The position numbers and the translations under genes were made by a program. Below are positions 26,371-35,360 of a stretch of 64,000 bases of DNA, piece after piece (within the stretch, counting starts at the first letter, position 1; each line of letters begins with the position of its first letter). The notes beneath the pieces are model-generated. The model saw only the letters and a program-made list of their open reading frames with translations. It had not been told where the DNA came from and searched no databases. Location: positions 285,340 through 349,339 of the forward strand of contig OX638356.1 of the NCBI GenBank assembly GCA_951813395.1. Direction: 5' to 3'. Source of the DNA: Longimicrobiales bacterium. GTDB lineage: Bacteria; Gemmatimonadota; Gemmatimonadetes; Longimicrobiales; Gaopeijiaceae.

Positions 26371-28167
26371 ATGAGCCCAGGGAGAGGAAGGACAGGGAGC
26401 GGCAGGAACCCGGCTTCGGGACGAATTGGACCCCTCTCGCCTCCAGTGGCGCTGACGCAGTCGGCGTTGCTCCTTTGCCTGGCTTTCTCCCCCGCCGCCT
26501 CCGCCCAGCAGCCCGGCGCCGACACCGCCAGCACCGGCATTCCCGTCACCGACGAAACCCTCATCGCTTCGTGCGACCGCTGCCACGCCGTCGACGACGA
26601 CGGCATGATGACGCGGGTCTCGTACATGCGGAAGACCCCGGAGGGCTGGCAGCAGTCGATTCGCCGGATGGTGACCCTGAACGACGCCGAACTGGACGCC
26701 GAGACTGCGCGCGACATCGTCCGCTACCTCTCCGACAACCACGGACTCGCGCCCGAGGAGCTCCGGCCGGGCCGCTTCGAAGTGGAGCGCCGGCTGATCG
26801 ACTGGTCGTACGAGGAGTCGCATGAGGGGGATGATGACGTCGATCGGGTGTGCAGCAGCTGTCACTCGATGGGACGGGTCGTCATCCAGCGCAGGACGAA
26901 GGAAGAGTGGGATCTTCTCATGGCCATGCACCGGGGCTATTACCCGCTTTCCGACACGCAGGGGTTCCGGCGCTTCGGGCCGCCGGCGCCGGGCGCGACC
27001 GATACGCGGCATCCGATGGACAAGGCCGTGGCCGAGCTGTCGGGGAAGTTCCCCTTGACCACCGCTGCGTGGACTTCGTGGTCGGCGACGATGCGGCCGC
27101 CACGACTGGCCGGCACGTGGGCGCTCAAGGGCCACGATCCCGGCAAGGGGCCGATCTACGGCACGGTCGAGATCTCGGAAGCGGCCGACGGGGCGGACTT
27201 CACGACCCGTGTCCGGTTCGCGTACGCGCGTTCGGGCGATCAGGTCGAGCGTGAGGGCCGCGCGATCGTCTACACGGGCTACCAGTGGCGCGGCCGTTCC
27301 TTCGAGGGCGGTGACGAAGCGGCGGGGCTGCGCGAGGTGATGATGGTCGAGCGCGGCTGGAACGAGATCAACGGCCGCTGGTTCGCGGGCGACTACGACG
27401 AGTTCGGGCCCGACGTGACGCTGCTGCGCGGCGACGGACCGGTCCTGCTCGGCCTGCACCCGGTCGCCCTGCGCTCGGGCAGCAGCGCGACCGTCACCGT
27501 CCACGGCATGAACCTGCCCACCGGCCTGGGCGCCGCGGACCTGGACCTGGGGCCCGGCGTGGAGGTCGTGAGCGTGACCCGCAGCGACTCCGAGGTCCTG
27601 GCCGCCGAGGTCACCGCGAGCGACGATGCCGCGGTCGGCGCCCGCGACGTGTTCCTGGCGGGCCGCCCGGTCCCCGGCCACCTGACCGTCTACGGGACCG
27701 TCGACCGGATCCTGGTCACGCCCGAAGCGGGCATGGCGCGGCTCGGCGGCGGCGCCTTCCCGAAGGGCTACGCGCAGTTCGAGGCCACCGCGTTCAGCGA
27801 CGGCCCCGACGGCAAGCCCGAAACGGACGACGACCTGAATCTCGGCTTCGTCGACGTCGAATGGTCGATGGAGGAGTACTCCGCGATCTTCGACGACGAC
27901 GACATCGAATACGTGGGCACGCTTGGCGCGGACGGGCTCTTCCAGCCGGCGCTGGACGGCCCGAACCCCGAACGCGACGGCCTGCGCAACAACGTCGGCG
28001 ACGTGTGGGCGGTGGCGACCTACCGCGGACCCGACGGCAACGAGGTGCGGGGGCGCGCCCACCTGATCGTCACGGTTCCGCTCTACATGCGCTGGGAGCC
28101 GTGGCGGGTGCAGGAGATGCCGCTGCGGCTGCCGAGGAGGACTTCGGAGATGGGAAACGAGCGATGA
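26371..28167 (+). CDS. qhpA: Quinohemoprotein amine dehydrogenase alpha subunit (dihaem)
   Basis: 598 residues with a signal peptide ending SPAASAQQ. Two c-type haem sites are in the first third, CDRCH at 68-72 and CSSCH at 161-165. The rest holds the beta-barrel and immunoglobulin-like domains of the alpha subunit (VTVHGMNLPTGLGAADLDLG). It receives electrons from the CTQ cofactor of the gamma subunit in the periplasm and passes them to a soluble carrier. The stop overlaps the qhpD start by 4 bases (ATGA). The gene-specific promoter should lie in 26205-26370, where I see no regulator site. Confidence 0.92.
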   Translation: MSPGRGRTGSGRNPASGRIGPLSPPVALTQSALLLCLAFSPAASAQQPGADTASTGIPVTDETLIASCDRCHAVDDDGMMTRVSYMRKTPEGWQQSIRRMVTLNDAELDAETARDIVRYLSDNHGLAPEELRPGRFEVERRLIDWSYEESHEGDDDVDRVCSSCHSMGRVVIQRRTKEEWDLLMAMHRGYYPLSDTQGFRRFGPPAPGATDTRHPMDKAVAELSGKFPLTTAAWTSWSATMRPPRLAGTWALKGHDPGKGPIYGTVEISEAADGADFTTRVRFAYARSGDQVEREGRAIVYTGYQWRGRSFEGGDEAAGLREVMMVERGWNEINGRWFAGDYDEFGPDVTLLRGDGPVLLGLHPVALRSGSSATVTVHGMNLPTGLGAADLDLGPGVEVVSVTRSDSEVLAAEVTASDDAAVGARDVFLAGRPVPGHLTVYGTVDRILVTPEAGMARLGGGAFPKGYAQFEATAFSDGPDGKPETDDDLNLGFVDVEWSMEEYSAIFDDDDIEYVGTLGADGLFQPALDGPNPERDGLRNNVGDVWAVATYRGPDGNEVRGRAHLIVTVPLYMRWEPWRVQEMPLRLPRRTSEMGNER

Positions 28168-29615
28168 GCACCGGACTTGCCACCGACCCCGTCTTCCTCG
28201 CCCAGCGCGAGTTCCATCCCTTCGAGGCGGGGGGCGAGACCTTCCTCTACCTGGTGCCCTCGGCCGCCGTCTTCCACCTCGACGAGCCCTCGCTCGGCGT
28301 GCTTCAGGCGCTCGACACGGGCGCCGCGAGCGAAGACGCGCTCGTCACCGAGCTCGCCCCGCGCTTCGGCGAGCACACCGTGCGGCGAAGCCTGGGCGAA
28401 CTGGTGCGCGTGCAGGCGATCGGCCTCACCACGGCCCCGAAGGAGACGTTCCCGCGGGTGCTTCCCCAGGCGGACTTCCCGCTCACCACGATGGTCCTCA
28501 ACGTCACCAACAAGTGCAACCTGGCGTGCACGTACTGCTACGAGTACGGCGAGGACAAGATCGTCGATACGACCTGCGACCCCGCGCCCACCTACATGAG
28601 CGAAGAGACCGCGCGGCAGAGCGTCGACTTCATGTTCGAGCAGTCGGGCGATCTGCCGGTCGCGCACCTCACGTTCTTCGGCGGCGAGACGCTGCTCAAC
28701 TTCAAGGTGCTCGAGAAGACGGTGGCCTACGCGCGGGAACGCGCCAGGGAGCTGGGCAAGGACGTCGACTTCTCGCTGACCACCAACGGTACGCTGCTCC
28801 GCGACAAGGTGATCGACTGGCTGGCCGACAACCGGATCGGAGTCACCGTCAGCATCGATGGCCCGAAGGAGATGCAGGACAAGTTTCGCGTCTTCAAGAA
28901 CGGGATGGGCAGCTATGATTACGCGATGCCGAAGATCAAGCGCCTGCTGGAGCGCCACCGCACGCGTCCCATCGGGGCTCGCGTGACGCTCACCCGCCAG
29001 ACGCTGGACGTGACGCGCATCTTCCACCATCTGCGCAACGAGCTGGGGTTCTGGGAGGTCGGTTTCGCCCCGGTGACGACCGCCGACCAGCGCGGCTACG
29101 CGATCGAGGACGCCGGCTTCGACCGCATGCTGGGCCAGTTCGAGGAGCTGGCGCAGGAGTTCCTCGAGTTCGCGGTCGACGACCGGCACCATGGATTCTC
29201 GAACGTCAAGGACACGATCGAGGAGATCCACAAGGGCGTCAGCAAGGCGTTCCCGTGCGGCGCCGGGCTGGGGCTTATGGGCGTCGCCACCGACGGCGAC
29301 GTGGCGCTCTGCCACCGGTTCGCGGGCTCGGACGACCACAGCATCGGGTCGGTGCACACCGGGCTCGACCGCAAGCGCCAGTTCGAGTTCCTCGGACATC
29401 ACCACGTGGCCAACAAGACCGACTGCAACACCTGCTGGGCACGGCCGCTGTGCGCCGGCGGCTGCTATCACGAGGCGCACGTGCGCTACGGCGACACGGG
29501 CGTGGCGAACCTGCACTACTGCGACTGGATCCGGAGCTGGACCAACACCTGTCTCGAGGTCTACGGCGAGATCGCGGTCAAGAATCCGGGGTACCTGGAG
29601 CAGTTTGAATCATGA
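28164..29615 (+). CDS. qhpD: Radical SAM maturase of the QHNDH gamma subunit
   Basis: 483 residues. The N-terminal 90 resemble a peptide-recognition (PqqD-like) domain. The radical SAM cluster motif is CNLACTYC at 118-125 (CxxxCxxC), followed by FFGGETLLNF. The C-terminal auxiliary-cluster (SPASM/twitch) cysteines include CNTCWARPLCAGGC and HYCDW. QhpD forms the three intrapeptide Cys-to-Asp/Glu thioether bonds in the gamma subunit. Encoded directly before its substrate, as in known clusters. Confidence 0.93.
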   Translation: MSTGLATDPVFLAQREFHPFEAGGETFLYLVPSAAVFHLDEPSLGVLQALDTGAASEDALVTELAPRFGEHTVRRSLGELVRVQAIGLTTAPKETFPRVLPQADFPLTTMVLNVTNKCNLACTYCYEYGEDKIVDTTCDPAPTYMSEETARQSVDFMFEQSGDLPVAHLTFFGGETLLNFKVLEKTVAYARERARELGKDVDFSLTTNGTLLRDKVIDWLADNRIGVTVSIDGPKEMQDKFRVFKNGMGSYDYAMPKIKRLLERHRTRPIGARVTLTRQTLDVTRIFHHLRNELGFWEVGFAPVTTADQRGYAIEDAGFDRMLGQFEELAQEFLEFAVDDRHHGFSNVKDTIEEIHKGVSKAFPCGAGLGLMGVATDGDVALCHRFAGSDDHSIGSVHTGLDRKRQFEFLGHHHVANKTDCNTCWARPLCAGGCYHEAHVRYGDTGVANLHYCDWIRSWTNTCLEVYGEIAVKNPGYLEQFES

Positions 29616-29631
29616 CGAAGGAGGCGAACAA

Positions 29632-29991
29632 GTGGACCACCTGAAAGCCATCAACCAGAAGGCGCGGCGGATCCAGGAGCACGTGGAGCCGCCGGTGCCT
29701 TCGGCCGCGCCCGCCGATCCCGGCGACCTCGACGTCGTGGGCCTGGAGAGTCGTCAGGGGCCGCACATCCCGCTGGGGTGCTCGCTCGTGTTCGCTCCGG
29801 GTTGGGAAGTGGACTCGACCGGGGGGACCGCCGGACTCTGTCAACCCGTCGAACGCGACCTCTTCGACTGCCACCTGGCCTGCTTCTGGCCCGCCCACGT
29901 CCCGGACCAGCTCAACCACGCGCCGGACTGGACCGGCAAGTGCGCGGCGGCGCAGAAGGACTGGCGCAAGATCGACCTGATCTTCCCGTGA
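29632..29991 (+). CDS. qhpC: QHNDH gamma subunit, CTQ-bearing cross-linked peptide
   Basis: 119 residues from GTG 29632, chosen for AGGAGG seven bases upstream. The C-terminal 76 residues align without gaps to the known gamma subunit. Cys50/Glu59, Cys70/Asp76 and Cys84/Asp92 match the three Cys-acid thioether pairs, and Cys80/Trp86 match the CTQ pair. Pair spacings (9, 6, 8 and 6 residues) equal those published for Paracoccus and Pseudomonas. If mature numbering is the same, the leader is 43 residues, longer than the 28 I recall for Paracoccus. An extra Cys at 104 has no counterpart that I know. The leader is expected to be cut by the QhpE protease. Confidence 0.92.
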   Translation: MDHLKAINQKARRIQEHVEPPVPSAAPADPGDLDVVGLESRQGPHIPLGCSLVFAPGWEVDSTGGTAGLCQPVERDLFDCHLACFWPAHVPDQLNHAPDWTGKCAAAQKDWRKIDLIFP

Positions 29992-31091
29992 TGCGTGCGA
30001 GGCTGCTGCTTCTGACCCCCGGGCTGCTCGCACTCGCGGGCGCCCCCACCGCGGCCCACGCCCAGGGCGGCGGCAACGGCGTCATCTACATGGCGGCGTA
30101 CGACCACTCGATCAAGGTCATCGACGAGAACACGCTCGATATCGTGGACGAGATGCGGACGTCGATCGGGATCCCGATCGGTCTGACGCTGTCGGCCAAC
30201 CACGAGCGCATCTACGTGCGGGACGCCGAGTTCGAGGAGATCGAGATCTTCGACGTCGCCACCCGCCAGTCCCTGGACAGTTTCACGCTCAGCCGCGGGG
30301 ACCGGAAGGTGCGGATCTGGGGGATGGAGGTCGACCCGGCCGAGGAGTTCGTCGTCCTCAACACCATGCGGTACACCAAGCGTATCGACCGCTGGGAGAT
30401 CGACGAAGCGGTGCTGCTCAAGTACGACCTGGAGGACAAGCAGGTCACCGACACGATTCCGTGGCCCGAGGGCGAGGGCGGCCGCCGGGCACGCCTCATG
30501 TTCTCGCCCGAGGGGGAGTACCTGTACTTCTTCAGCCGGGGCAGCATCATCGTGCTGGAGACCGAGGGCTTCACGGAAGTGGACCGCTGGGATCTGTCGC
30601 GCCCGCTAGAAGAGGGACTGGGCCGCTTCAGCTTCGGGTTCCCCACCAGCCTACACGACGAAAGGGGCTTCCACACCGGCCTCTTCAACTTCACCGACCC
30701 CGTGCAGAACCGGCGCATGATGGGGATCGCCCGGGTCAACCTGGCGGAGCGGGACGTCGACTTCTTCACGCTGGGGCCGAGCCAGCCGGTCAGCTTCCGC
30801 CTCGCGCCCGGCGGCAACAGAGGCTACGGCCTGGTGCAGCAGATCGGGAACTACGAGTTCTGGACCTTCGACCTGGAGGGCCGGCGGGTGGAGAACCGCC
30901 AGCGGTTCGCGGGCCGTCCCCGCATGGGCCTGGAGATCAGCTCCAACGGCGAACTGCTGTACATCTACAACGCGGGCGCCACGATCGACGTCTACGACGC
31001 CGCCACCTACGAGTTCATCCGGACCGTGACCTTCGACGCGGATATGACAAGCTTTGTCATGATTCCGGAGGGGACGGGGCGGGCGGGCTGA
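29991..31091 (+). CDS. qhpB: QHNDH beta subunit, seven-bladed beta-propeller
   Basis: 366 residues from ATG 29991, overlapping the qhpC stop by one base (TGATG). Signal peptide LLLLTPGLLALAGAPTAAHA. YVTN-like propeller repeats follow: VIYMAAYDHSIKVIDENTLD, IYVRDAEFEEIEIFD, LYIYNAGATIDVYDAATYEF. The beta subunit forms the substrate pocket around CTQ with the gamma subunit. Confidence 0.9.
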   Translation: MRARLLLLTPGLLALAGAPTAAHAQGGGNGVIYMAAYDHSIKVIDENTLDIVDEMRTSIGIPIGLTLSANHERIYVRDAEFEEIEIFDVATRQSLDSFTLSRGDRKVRIWGMEVDPAEEFVVLNTMRYTKRIDRWEIDEAVLLKYDLEDKQVTDTIPWPEGEGGRRARLMFSPEGEYLYFFSRGSIIVLETEGFTEVDRWDLSRPLEEGLGRFSFGFPTSLHDERGFHTGLFNFTDPVQNRRMMGIARVNLAERDVDFFTLGPSQPVSFRLAPGGNRGYGLVQQIGNYEFWTFDLEGRRVENRQRFAGRPRMGLEISSNGELLYIYNAGATIDVYDAATYEFIRTVTFDADMTSFVMIPEGTGRAG

Positions 31092-31128
31092 GGGGGGGAT
31101 GGCGGCGGCCCGGCCGGAAGCGCGCTGA

Positions 31129-32775
31129 ATGGCGATCGTAGACGCCGAACTCCGCCGCGGCCTCGCCTATGTCGTCCCCTACAAGGGCCGGCTGGCGGTC
31201 ATTCTAGCGCTGAACCTGGCGGGGACCGCGCTCGCCCTCTACGTCCCCTACCTGACCCGCACCCTGGTCGACGATGCGCTCCTGGGCGGCGACATCGACG
31301 CTCTCGCCCGGGTGGTCGGGCTCTTCCTGGCCGTCACCGCCGCCAGCTTCGGCCTGAACGTCGCCAGCGGGCTGCGGTACACGAAAGTTTCGGCGGAAAT
31401 CCTCTTTGACATGCGGCTCGCGGTCTACCGTCACCTGCAGCGCCTGTCGCCCCGCTTTTTCGCGCGCACCCCGCTCGGCGAGATCATGTCGCGGATCAAC
31501 AACGACGTGGGCGAGATCCAGCGGGTGCTCGCGGACACGGCGCTCGCGTGGGTGGGGAACGTGGCGTTTCTGGTGGGGACGGTGGGCATGCTTCTGTGGC
31601 TGGACTGGCGGCTGTTCCTGGCGGCCGCGGTGCTCCTGCCGCCCGCGATCTGGGCGCTGGTGCGCTACCGGCGGCGCCTCGAGGTGCGCGTCCGCGTCAT
31701 GCGCGAGCGCAGCGCCGACATCGGCACGTTCCTGATCGAGACCCTGCGCGGTGTGCGCCTGGTCGCCGCCTCGAACGCGGCCGAGCGGGAAGCGGCGCGC
31801 TTTCGCGACCGCAACGACTCGTTCGTGGACTCGCTCATGAAGATGCAGCGCCTGCGCTACCTGGCCGGCGGACTCCCCGGGCTGCTGCTGTCGGCCAGCA
31901 CGGCGGTGGTGTTCCTGTACGGCGGGTCGCGCGTGATCGGCGGCGTGATCACGCTGGGTACCTTCACCGCGTTCATGGCCTACCAGATGCGCCTGATCGG
32001 TCCCGTGCAGGGCCTCATGGGGCTGTACACGGGGATCGCGACCGCGCGGGTGTCGCTGCGCCGCGTGCACGAGCTTCTCGACGAGCCGATCGAGGTGGTC
32101 GACGTCGAGTCGCCGGCCGCGCTGGGTCCCGTGCGCGGGGAGCTCGTATTCGAGAACGTGTCGTGCGGGCACGGCCGCGGCGGCGCGGTCCTGGAGGGGT
32201 TCGGGATGACCGTCGCGCCGGGTGAGGTGGTGGCTCTGGTGGGTCCTTCAGGGGGTGGCAAGTCGACGGTGGCCGACCTGATTGTCCGCCATCTCGACCC
32301 CGATTCCGGGCGCGTCTTGCTGGACGGGAGGGATGTTCGAGACATCAGCCTGGCAGAGCTGCGGGCGTGCGTCTCGCTCGTCGACCAGACCGCGTTCGTC
32401 TTCAATACCTCGATTCTGGAGAACGTGCGGTACGCACGGCCGGATGCGGACGAGGCGGCGGTGATGCGGGCCGTCGAGCGCGCCGGACTGGGCGACTTCG
32501 TGACGGGGCTCCCCGACGGGCTCGCCACGGTTGTGGGCGAGGACGGCGGGCAGCTCTCGGCGGGGGAGCGGCAGCGCGTGGCGATCGCGCGAGCCCTGCT
32601 GGCCGATCCGGCCGTGCTCGTGCTGGACGAGGCGACGAGCGCGCTGGACGCGAAAGCCCAGGCGCACGTGGTGGGCGCATACCGCGAGGTGATGAGGGGG
32701 CGGACGACCGTGCTGATCACGCACCGCGAAGAGATGCTGCGGGGGGTGGATAGGGTGGTGGGGGTGGGTGGGTAG
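31129..32775 (+). CDS. qhpF: ABC exporter QhpF of the QHNDH cluster
   Basis: 548 residues: a six-helix transmembrane domain (about 1-310) and an ATPase domain with Walker A GPSGGGKST (about 370), signature LSAGERQRV (about 473) and Walker B VLVLDEATS (about 496). The architecture is an exporter half-transporter that dimerises. In Paracoccus QhpF moves the processed gamma subunit to the periplasm. Last gene of the contiguous cluster; qhpE, usually adjacent, is 26 kb downstream. Confidence 0.88.
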   Translation: MAIVDAELRRGLAYVVPYKGRLAVILALNLAGTALALYVPYLTRTLVDDALLGGDIDALARVVGLFLAVTAASFGLNVASGLRYTKVSAEILFDMRLAVYRHLQRLSPRFFARTPLGEIMSRINNDVGEIQRVLADTALAWVGNVAFLVGTVGMLLWLDWRLFLAAAVLLPPAIWALVRYRRRLEVRVRVMRERSADIGTFLIETLRGVRLVAASNAAEREAARFRDRNDSFVDSLMKMQRLRYLAGGLPGLLLSASTAVVFLYGGSRVIGGVITLGTFTAFMAYQMRLIGPVQGLMGLYTGIATARVSLRRVHELLDEPIEVVDVESPAALGPVRGELVFENVSCGHGRGGAVLEGFGMTVAPGEVVALVGPSGGGKSTVADLIVRHLDPDSGRVLLDGRDVRDISLAELRACVSLVDQTAFVFNTSILENVRYARPDADEAAVMRAVERAGLGDFVTGLPDGLATVVGEDGGQLSAGERQRVAIARALLADPAVLVLDEATSALDAKAQAHVVGAYREVMRGRTTVLITHREEMLRGVDRVVGVGG

Positions 32776-32829
32776 TGGTCGTGGAGCTCTGAGGCGCGGC
32801 TCGGCCGGACACCGGGCGGTGACCCCGCA

Positions 32830-32858
32830 TTGCACGTTTTCGGGGTGACCTCTGTTAG
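32830..32858 (+). promoter_or_regulatory. Repeated promoter-like element, copy 1 (upstream of propeller 1)
   Basis: TTGCAC, 17 bp, TGTTAG, with the extended conserved parts ATTGCACGTTTT and GGGTGA..TCTGTTAG shared with copies at 35261, 46892 (minus) and 47055. It ends 105 bp before the propeller 1 start. The hexamers and spacing suit a housekeeping-sigma promoter; conservation inside the spacer suggests an added regulator site or recent shared descent. Confidence 0.6.
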
Positions 32859-32963
32859 TAGGGCAAGGATCGGCAATGGGGCAACGACCCTGGCTGGCCG
32901 CCGGTCGGCCTCTGGGGATCGAAAAGCGGAGAGGTTTGCCGCTCGGCTGTTGAAAGGCAAAGC

Positions 32964-34010
32964 ATGAGACAGGTGCTCCTGCCGTGGTCCGCAATCCTCG
33001 CGCTGGGAGCCTGTGAGGTACAAGAGTCTCGCCAGTCAGTAACCCTGTTCGACGCGAACGCCGGTGAACGGGCATTCGCCACGGTTGGCTACGATACGGT
33101 ATGGGTTTACGGTGGCCCAGGTGACACGATATTGTCCTTGTCGGCCATGCCTCTGGCAGCTCCGGACGGCGGCCTCTACGTATTCGACCTGCAGGACCAA
33201 CGGCTTCTTCGCTTGACGGCTACCGGGTCCTTGCGTTGGGCCTGGGGAAGAAGAGGGCAGGGGCCGGGAGAGGTGTTGAACGTCAGGGCGATGGCTCTCG
33301 GCCCAGACGGCAGCGTCGTGCTGGCGGATTCCGGCAATCGCCGGCTGGTGACGGTTGCGTCCGATGGAAGGACGCTCCATGAAGTACCGCTTCCCACCGG
33401 CATTGTCCACGTCGAGGCGATCGATGTCCTCTCGTCAGGTGCCTATGTGCTCAAGGTCTTTGTGATGTCTACCGACGACCGGTCCGCACCCTGGGCCATT
33501 GTCAGTCGAGATGGACACCTTCTTGGATCGCCTTCCGTTCCGTGGGAGGGGTTTGCACAGCGCGCTTCTATTGAACTCACCGGCCATCTGGTAGCCACGT
33601 CGCGCGACGACCGATGGATCTTCGGCTTTGGGACCGGCAATGGTTGGTTTGTTTTTGATAGTTTGTTGTCTGTAGGAACACATCCATATGTAGAGCATAC
33701 AGACTTTCCTGTTTCCGTGTCGCAGAGTGATGGCAATGCTACTCACACAAGCTTCCCCACGCGCCCGATCGTTTCCGCGAACTCCCTGGCGGTGCGCCAG
33801 GATACGCTGATCGTCTTGTTTGGAGGCCTGACCTCCGACCGGTATCGCGTGTTGGACAAGTACGACATGGAATCGGGATCCTATTTGTCTTCTCTGCGGT
33901 TACCCCACAGTGCTATCAGGTTTGCGGTCGGACCCGATGACACTGTGTTCACTGTAGATGTGTCGGGAGTCTTCCCGACTATTGTCGCGCTGCGGGTCAC
34001 ACCGCAGTGA
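32964..34010 (+). CDS. 6-bladed beta-propeller lipoprotein (propeller 1)
   Basis: 348 residues. Lipoprotein signal ILALGAC. The family core motif is GRRGQGPGEVLNVRAM, preceded by GGLYVFDLQDQRLLRL, with NHL/6-bladed propeller repeats after it. It is closest to propeller 5 in this window: both share YDT.W.YGGP.DT near the start and HPY.EH.D(F/Y)P near the end. Function unknown. First gene after the QHNDH cluster, with its own promoter-like element. Confidence 0.75.
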   Translation: MRQVLLPWSAILALGACEVQESRQSVTLFDANAGERAFATVGYDTVWVYGGPGDTILSLSAMPLAAPDGGLYVFDLQDQRLLRLTATGSLRWAWGRRGQGPGEVLNVRAMALGPDGSVVLADSGNRRLVTVASDGRTLHEVPLPTGIVHVEAIDVLSSGAYVLKVFVMSTDDRSAPWAIVSRDGHLLGSPSVPWEGFAQRASIELTGHLVATSRDDRWIFGFGTGNGWFVFDSLLSVGTHPYVEHTDFPVSVSQSDGNATHTSFPTRPIVSANSLAVRQDTLIVLFGGLTSDRYRVLDKYDMESGSYLSSLRLPHSAIRFAVGPDDTVFTVDVSGVFPTIVALRVTPQ

Positions 34011-34065
34011 ATCACCGATGCGCGCCGGCAGACCGAGACATGCCTCGAGGGGATCTCCAACCAGG

Positions 34066-35193
34066 ATGACACCGGAGCCCGCTTCAGGGTGGCGTCGCGG
34101 TTTCGCGTCCCCGATCAGGATTCGGAGCGTAGCTTTCCTGGCGGTGGGACTGGTGGTACCGTCCTGCGGGGAATCGCGGGTGCGATCGCCATCGGTTGGC
34201 CAAGCGACGCTCGATGATGTCTTCTCCGTTGAGGTCGTCCTTGAGTTGGAAGAAGACGCAGCCGACTCCATCGCGGAGATTGGGGCCTTTGCAGAGCGGG
34301 CGAACGGCGGCTTCCTGATTGCCGACCGATTGCTCCCACGGGTGCGCAGTTACGCCGAGGACGGGCGGCTGGATGCGGCGTTTGGACGGTTCGGCGAAGG
34401 TCCGTTCGAGTTCCGCCGAATCGATGGCGTGGCAGAGGGCCCTTCCGGTCAGGTCGTAGTGGTTGACCGACGACTTCAAGGATTGACATACCTCACCCAG
34501 GACCTGCAGCCGGACAGGCAGGTGTCTTTGCCCGGAGTTCCTTACGACGTCCGGTCAATGAATGCGGATTTCGTCTTGAATATGCAGATCACGGACGGGG
34601 ACGAGGGCTTTTCTCGGCTCTTGAGGCGCCCCGCGTTGGTTCACCGGCTGACGGGCGGTGCGGTGGCATGGAGCTCATACCAGTTTCCATTCGTCCGGAT
34701 CGAGAGGCCATATTGGGGCTCCTACGTGAGGTTCCCCATGGCCGTCGCGGGCGATTCGGTTTTCGTGATGTCCAGTCTGAGGTATCCGGTTTCGATCCTG
34801 AACGGCAGCGGGGATACCGTGGGCACGATGGGGGTGCCGTCAGCGTCCTTCCGACCAATACCGGTCTTGGAGCGGGGTGCTTTCTCCGATCCTGGGGAAT
34901 ACACTTCCTTGCCCGATCTATTGGCCAGCTTCGACGTGATTGACAGGGTGGATGCAGTCGGGTCCCGTCTTGTCCTCACGCAGGCTCGGTTCGACGACAC
35001 GCGGCCAACGAGCTTCCGCCCGTTGCATTCCTCTCTCGAAGTCTACGACCGTCACACCGGCACCAAACTCTACGAGGATGTTCCGCTACCAGCGGGTTCG
35101 ACGGTGCTCGGCGGCGGTCGGTTCCTCTACCTGCTGGTGGACAGGGATTTTCCGCCGTGGCAGATCGCAAAGCTGCGGTTGCGAGAGGGGTGA
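34066..35193 (+). CDS. 6-bladed beta-propeller lipoprotein (propeller 2)
   Basis: About 375 residues from ATG 34066, which places the lipoprotein signal FLAVGLVVPSC at a normal distance; ATG 34018 is an alternative. The core motif is GRFGEGPFEFRRI, with one change (GPF for GPG). Propeller strands such as GGFLIADRLLPRVRSY and GQVVVVDRRLQGLTYL follow. Lies 55 bp after propeller 1 on the same strand. Confidence 0.7.
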   Translation: MTPEPASGWRRGFASPIRIRSVAFLAVGLVVPSCGESRVRSPSVGQATLDDVFSVEVVLELEEDAADSIAEIGAFAERANGGFLIADRLLPRVRSYAEDGRLDAAFGRFGEGPFEFRRIDGVAEGPSGQVVVVDRRLQGLTYLTQDLQPDRQVSLPGVPYDVRSMNADFVLNMQITDGDEGFSRLLRRPALVHRLTGGAVAWSSYQFPFVRIERPYWGSYVRFPMAVAGDSVFVMSSLRYPVSILNGSGDTVGTMGVPSASFRPIPVLERGAFSDPGEYTSLPDLLASFDVIDRVDAVGSRLVLTQARFDDTRPTSFRPLHSSLEVYDRHTGTKLYEDVPLPAGSTVLGGGRFLYLLVDRDFPPWQIAKLRLREG

Positions 35194-35260
35194 GCGGGAG
35201 TAGGCCCAGGCGGCGAAGCCGGACTGACCCGTTGCTGCAGGCGCCCAGCCGGAGACCGGA

Positions 35261-35289
35261 TTGCACGTTTTGCGGGTGAAATCTGTTAG
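35261..35289 (+). promoter_or_regulatory. Repeated promoter-like element, copy 2 (upstream of propeller 3)
   Basis: TTGCAC, 17 bp, TGTTAG; 25 of the 32 bases from ATTGCAC to TGTTAG match copy 1 or better. It ends 71 bp before the propeller 3 start. Confidence 0.6.
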
Positions 35290-35360
35290 GTCGATACCGC
35301 GCGGAGGAAAGGCCCCGCGAAACAGTTCTCCAGCATTGTGGTCCAGTTAGGTAGGCTCCG

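Noticed and set aside
30000..31091. QhpB counted as a tenth member of the 6-bladed propeller expansion
   Set aside because: Its repeats are YVTN-like seven-blade type and lack the G.xG.GPGEF motif; it belongs to the QHNDH complex.
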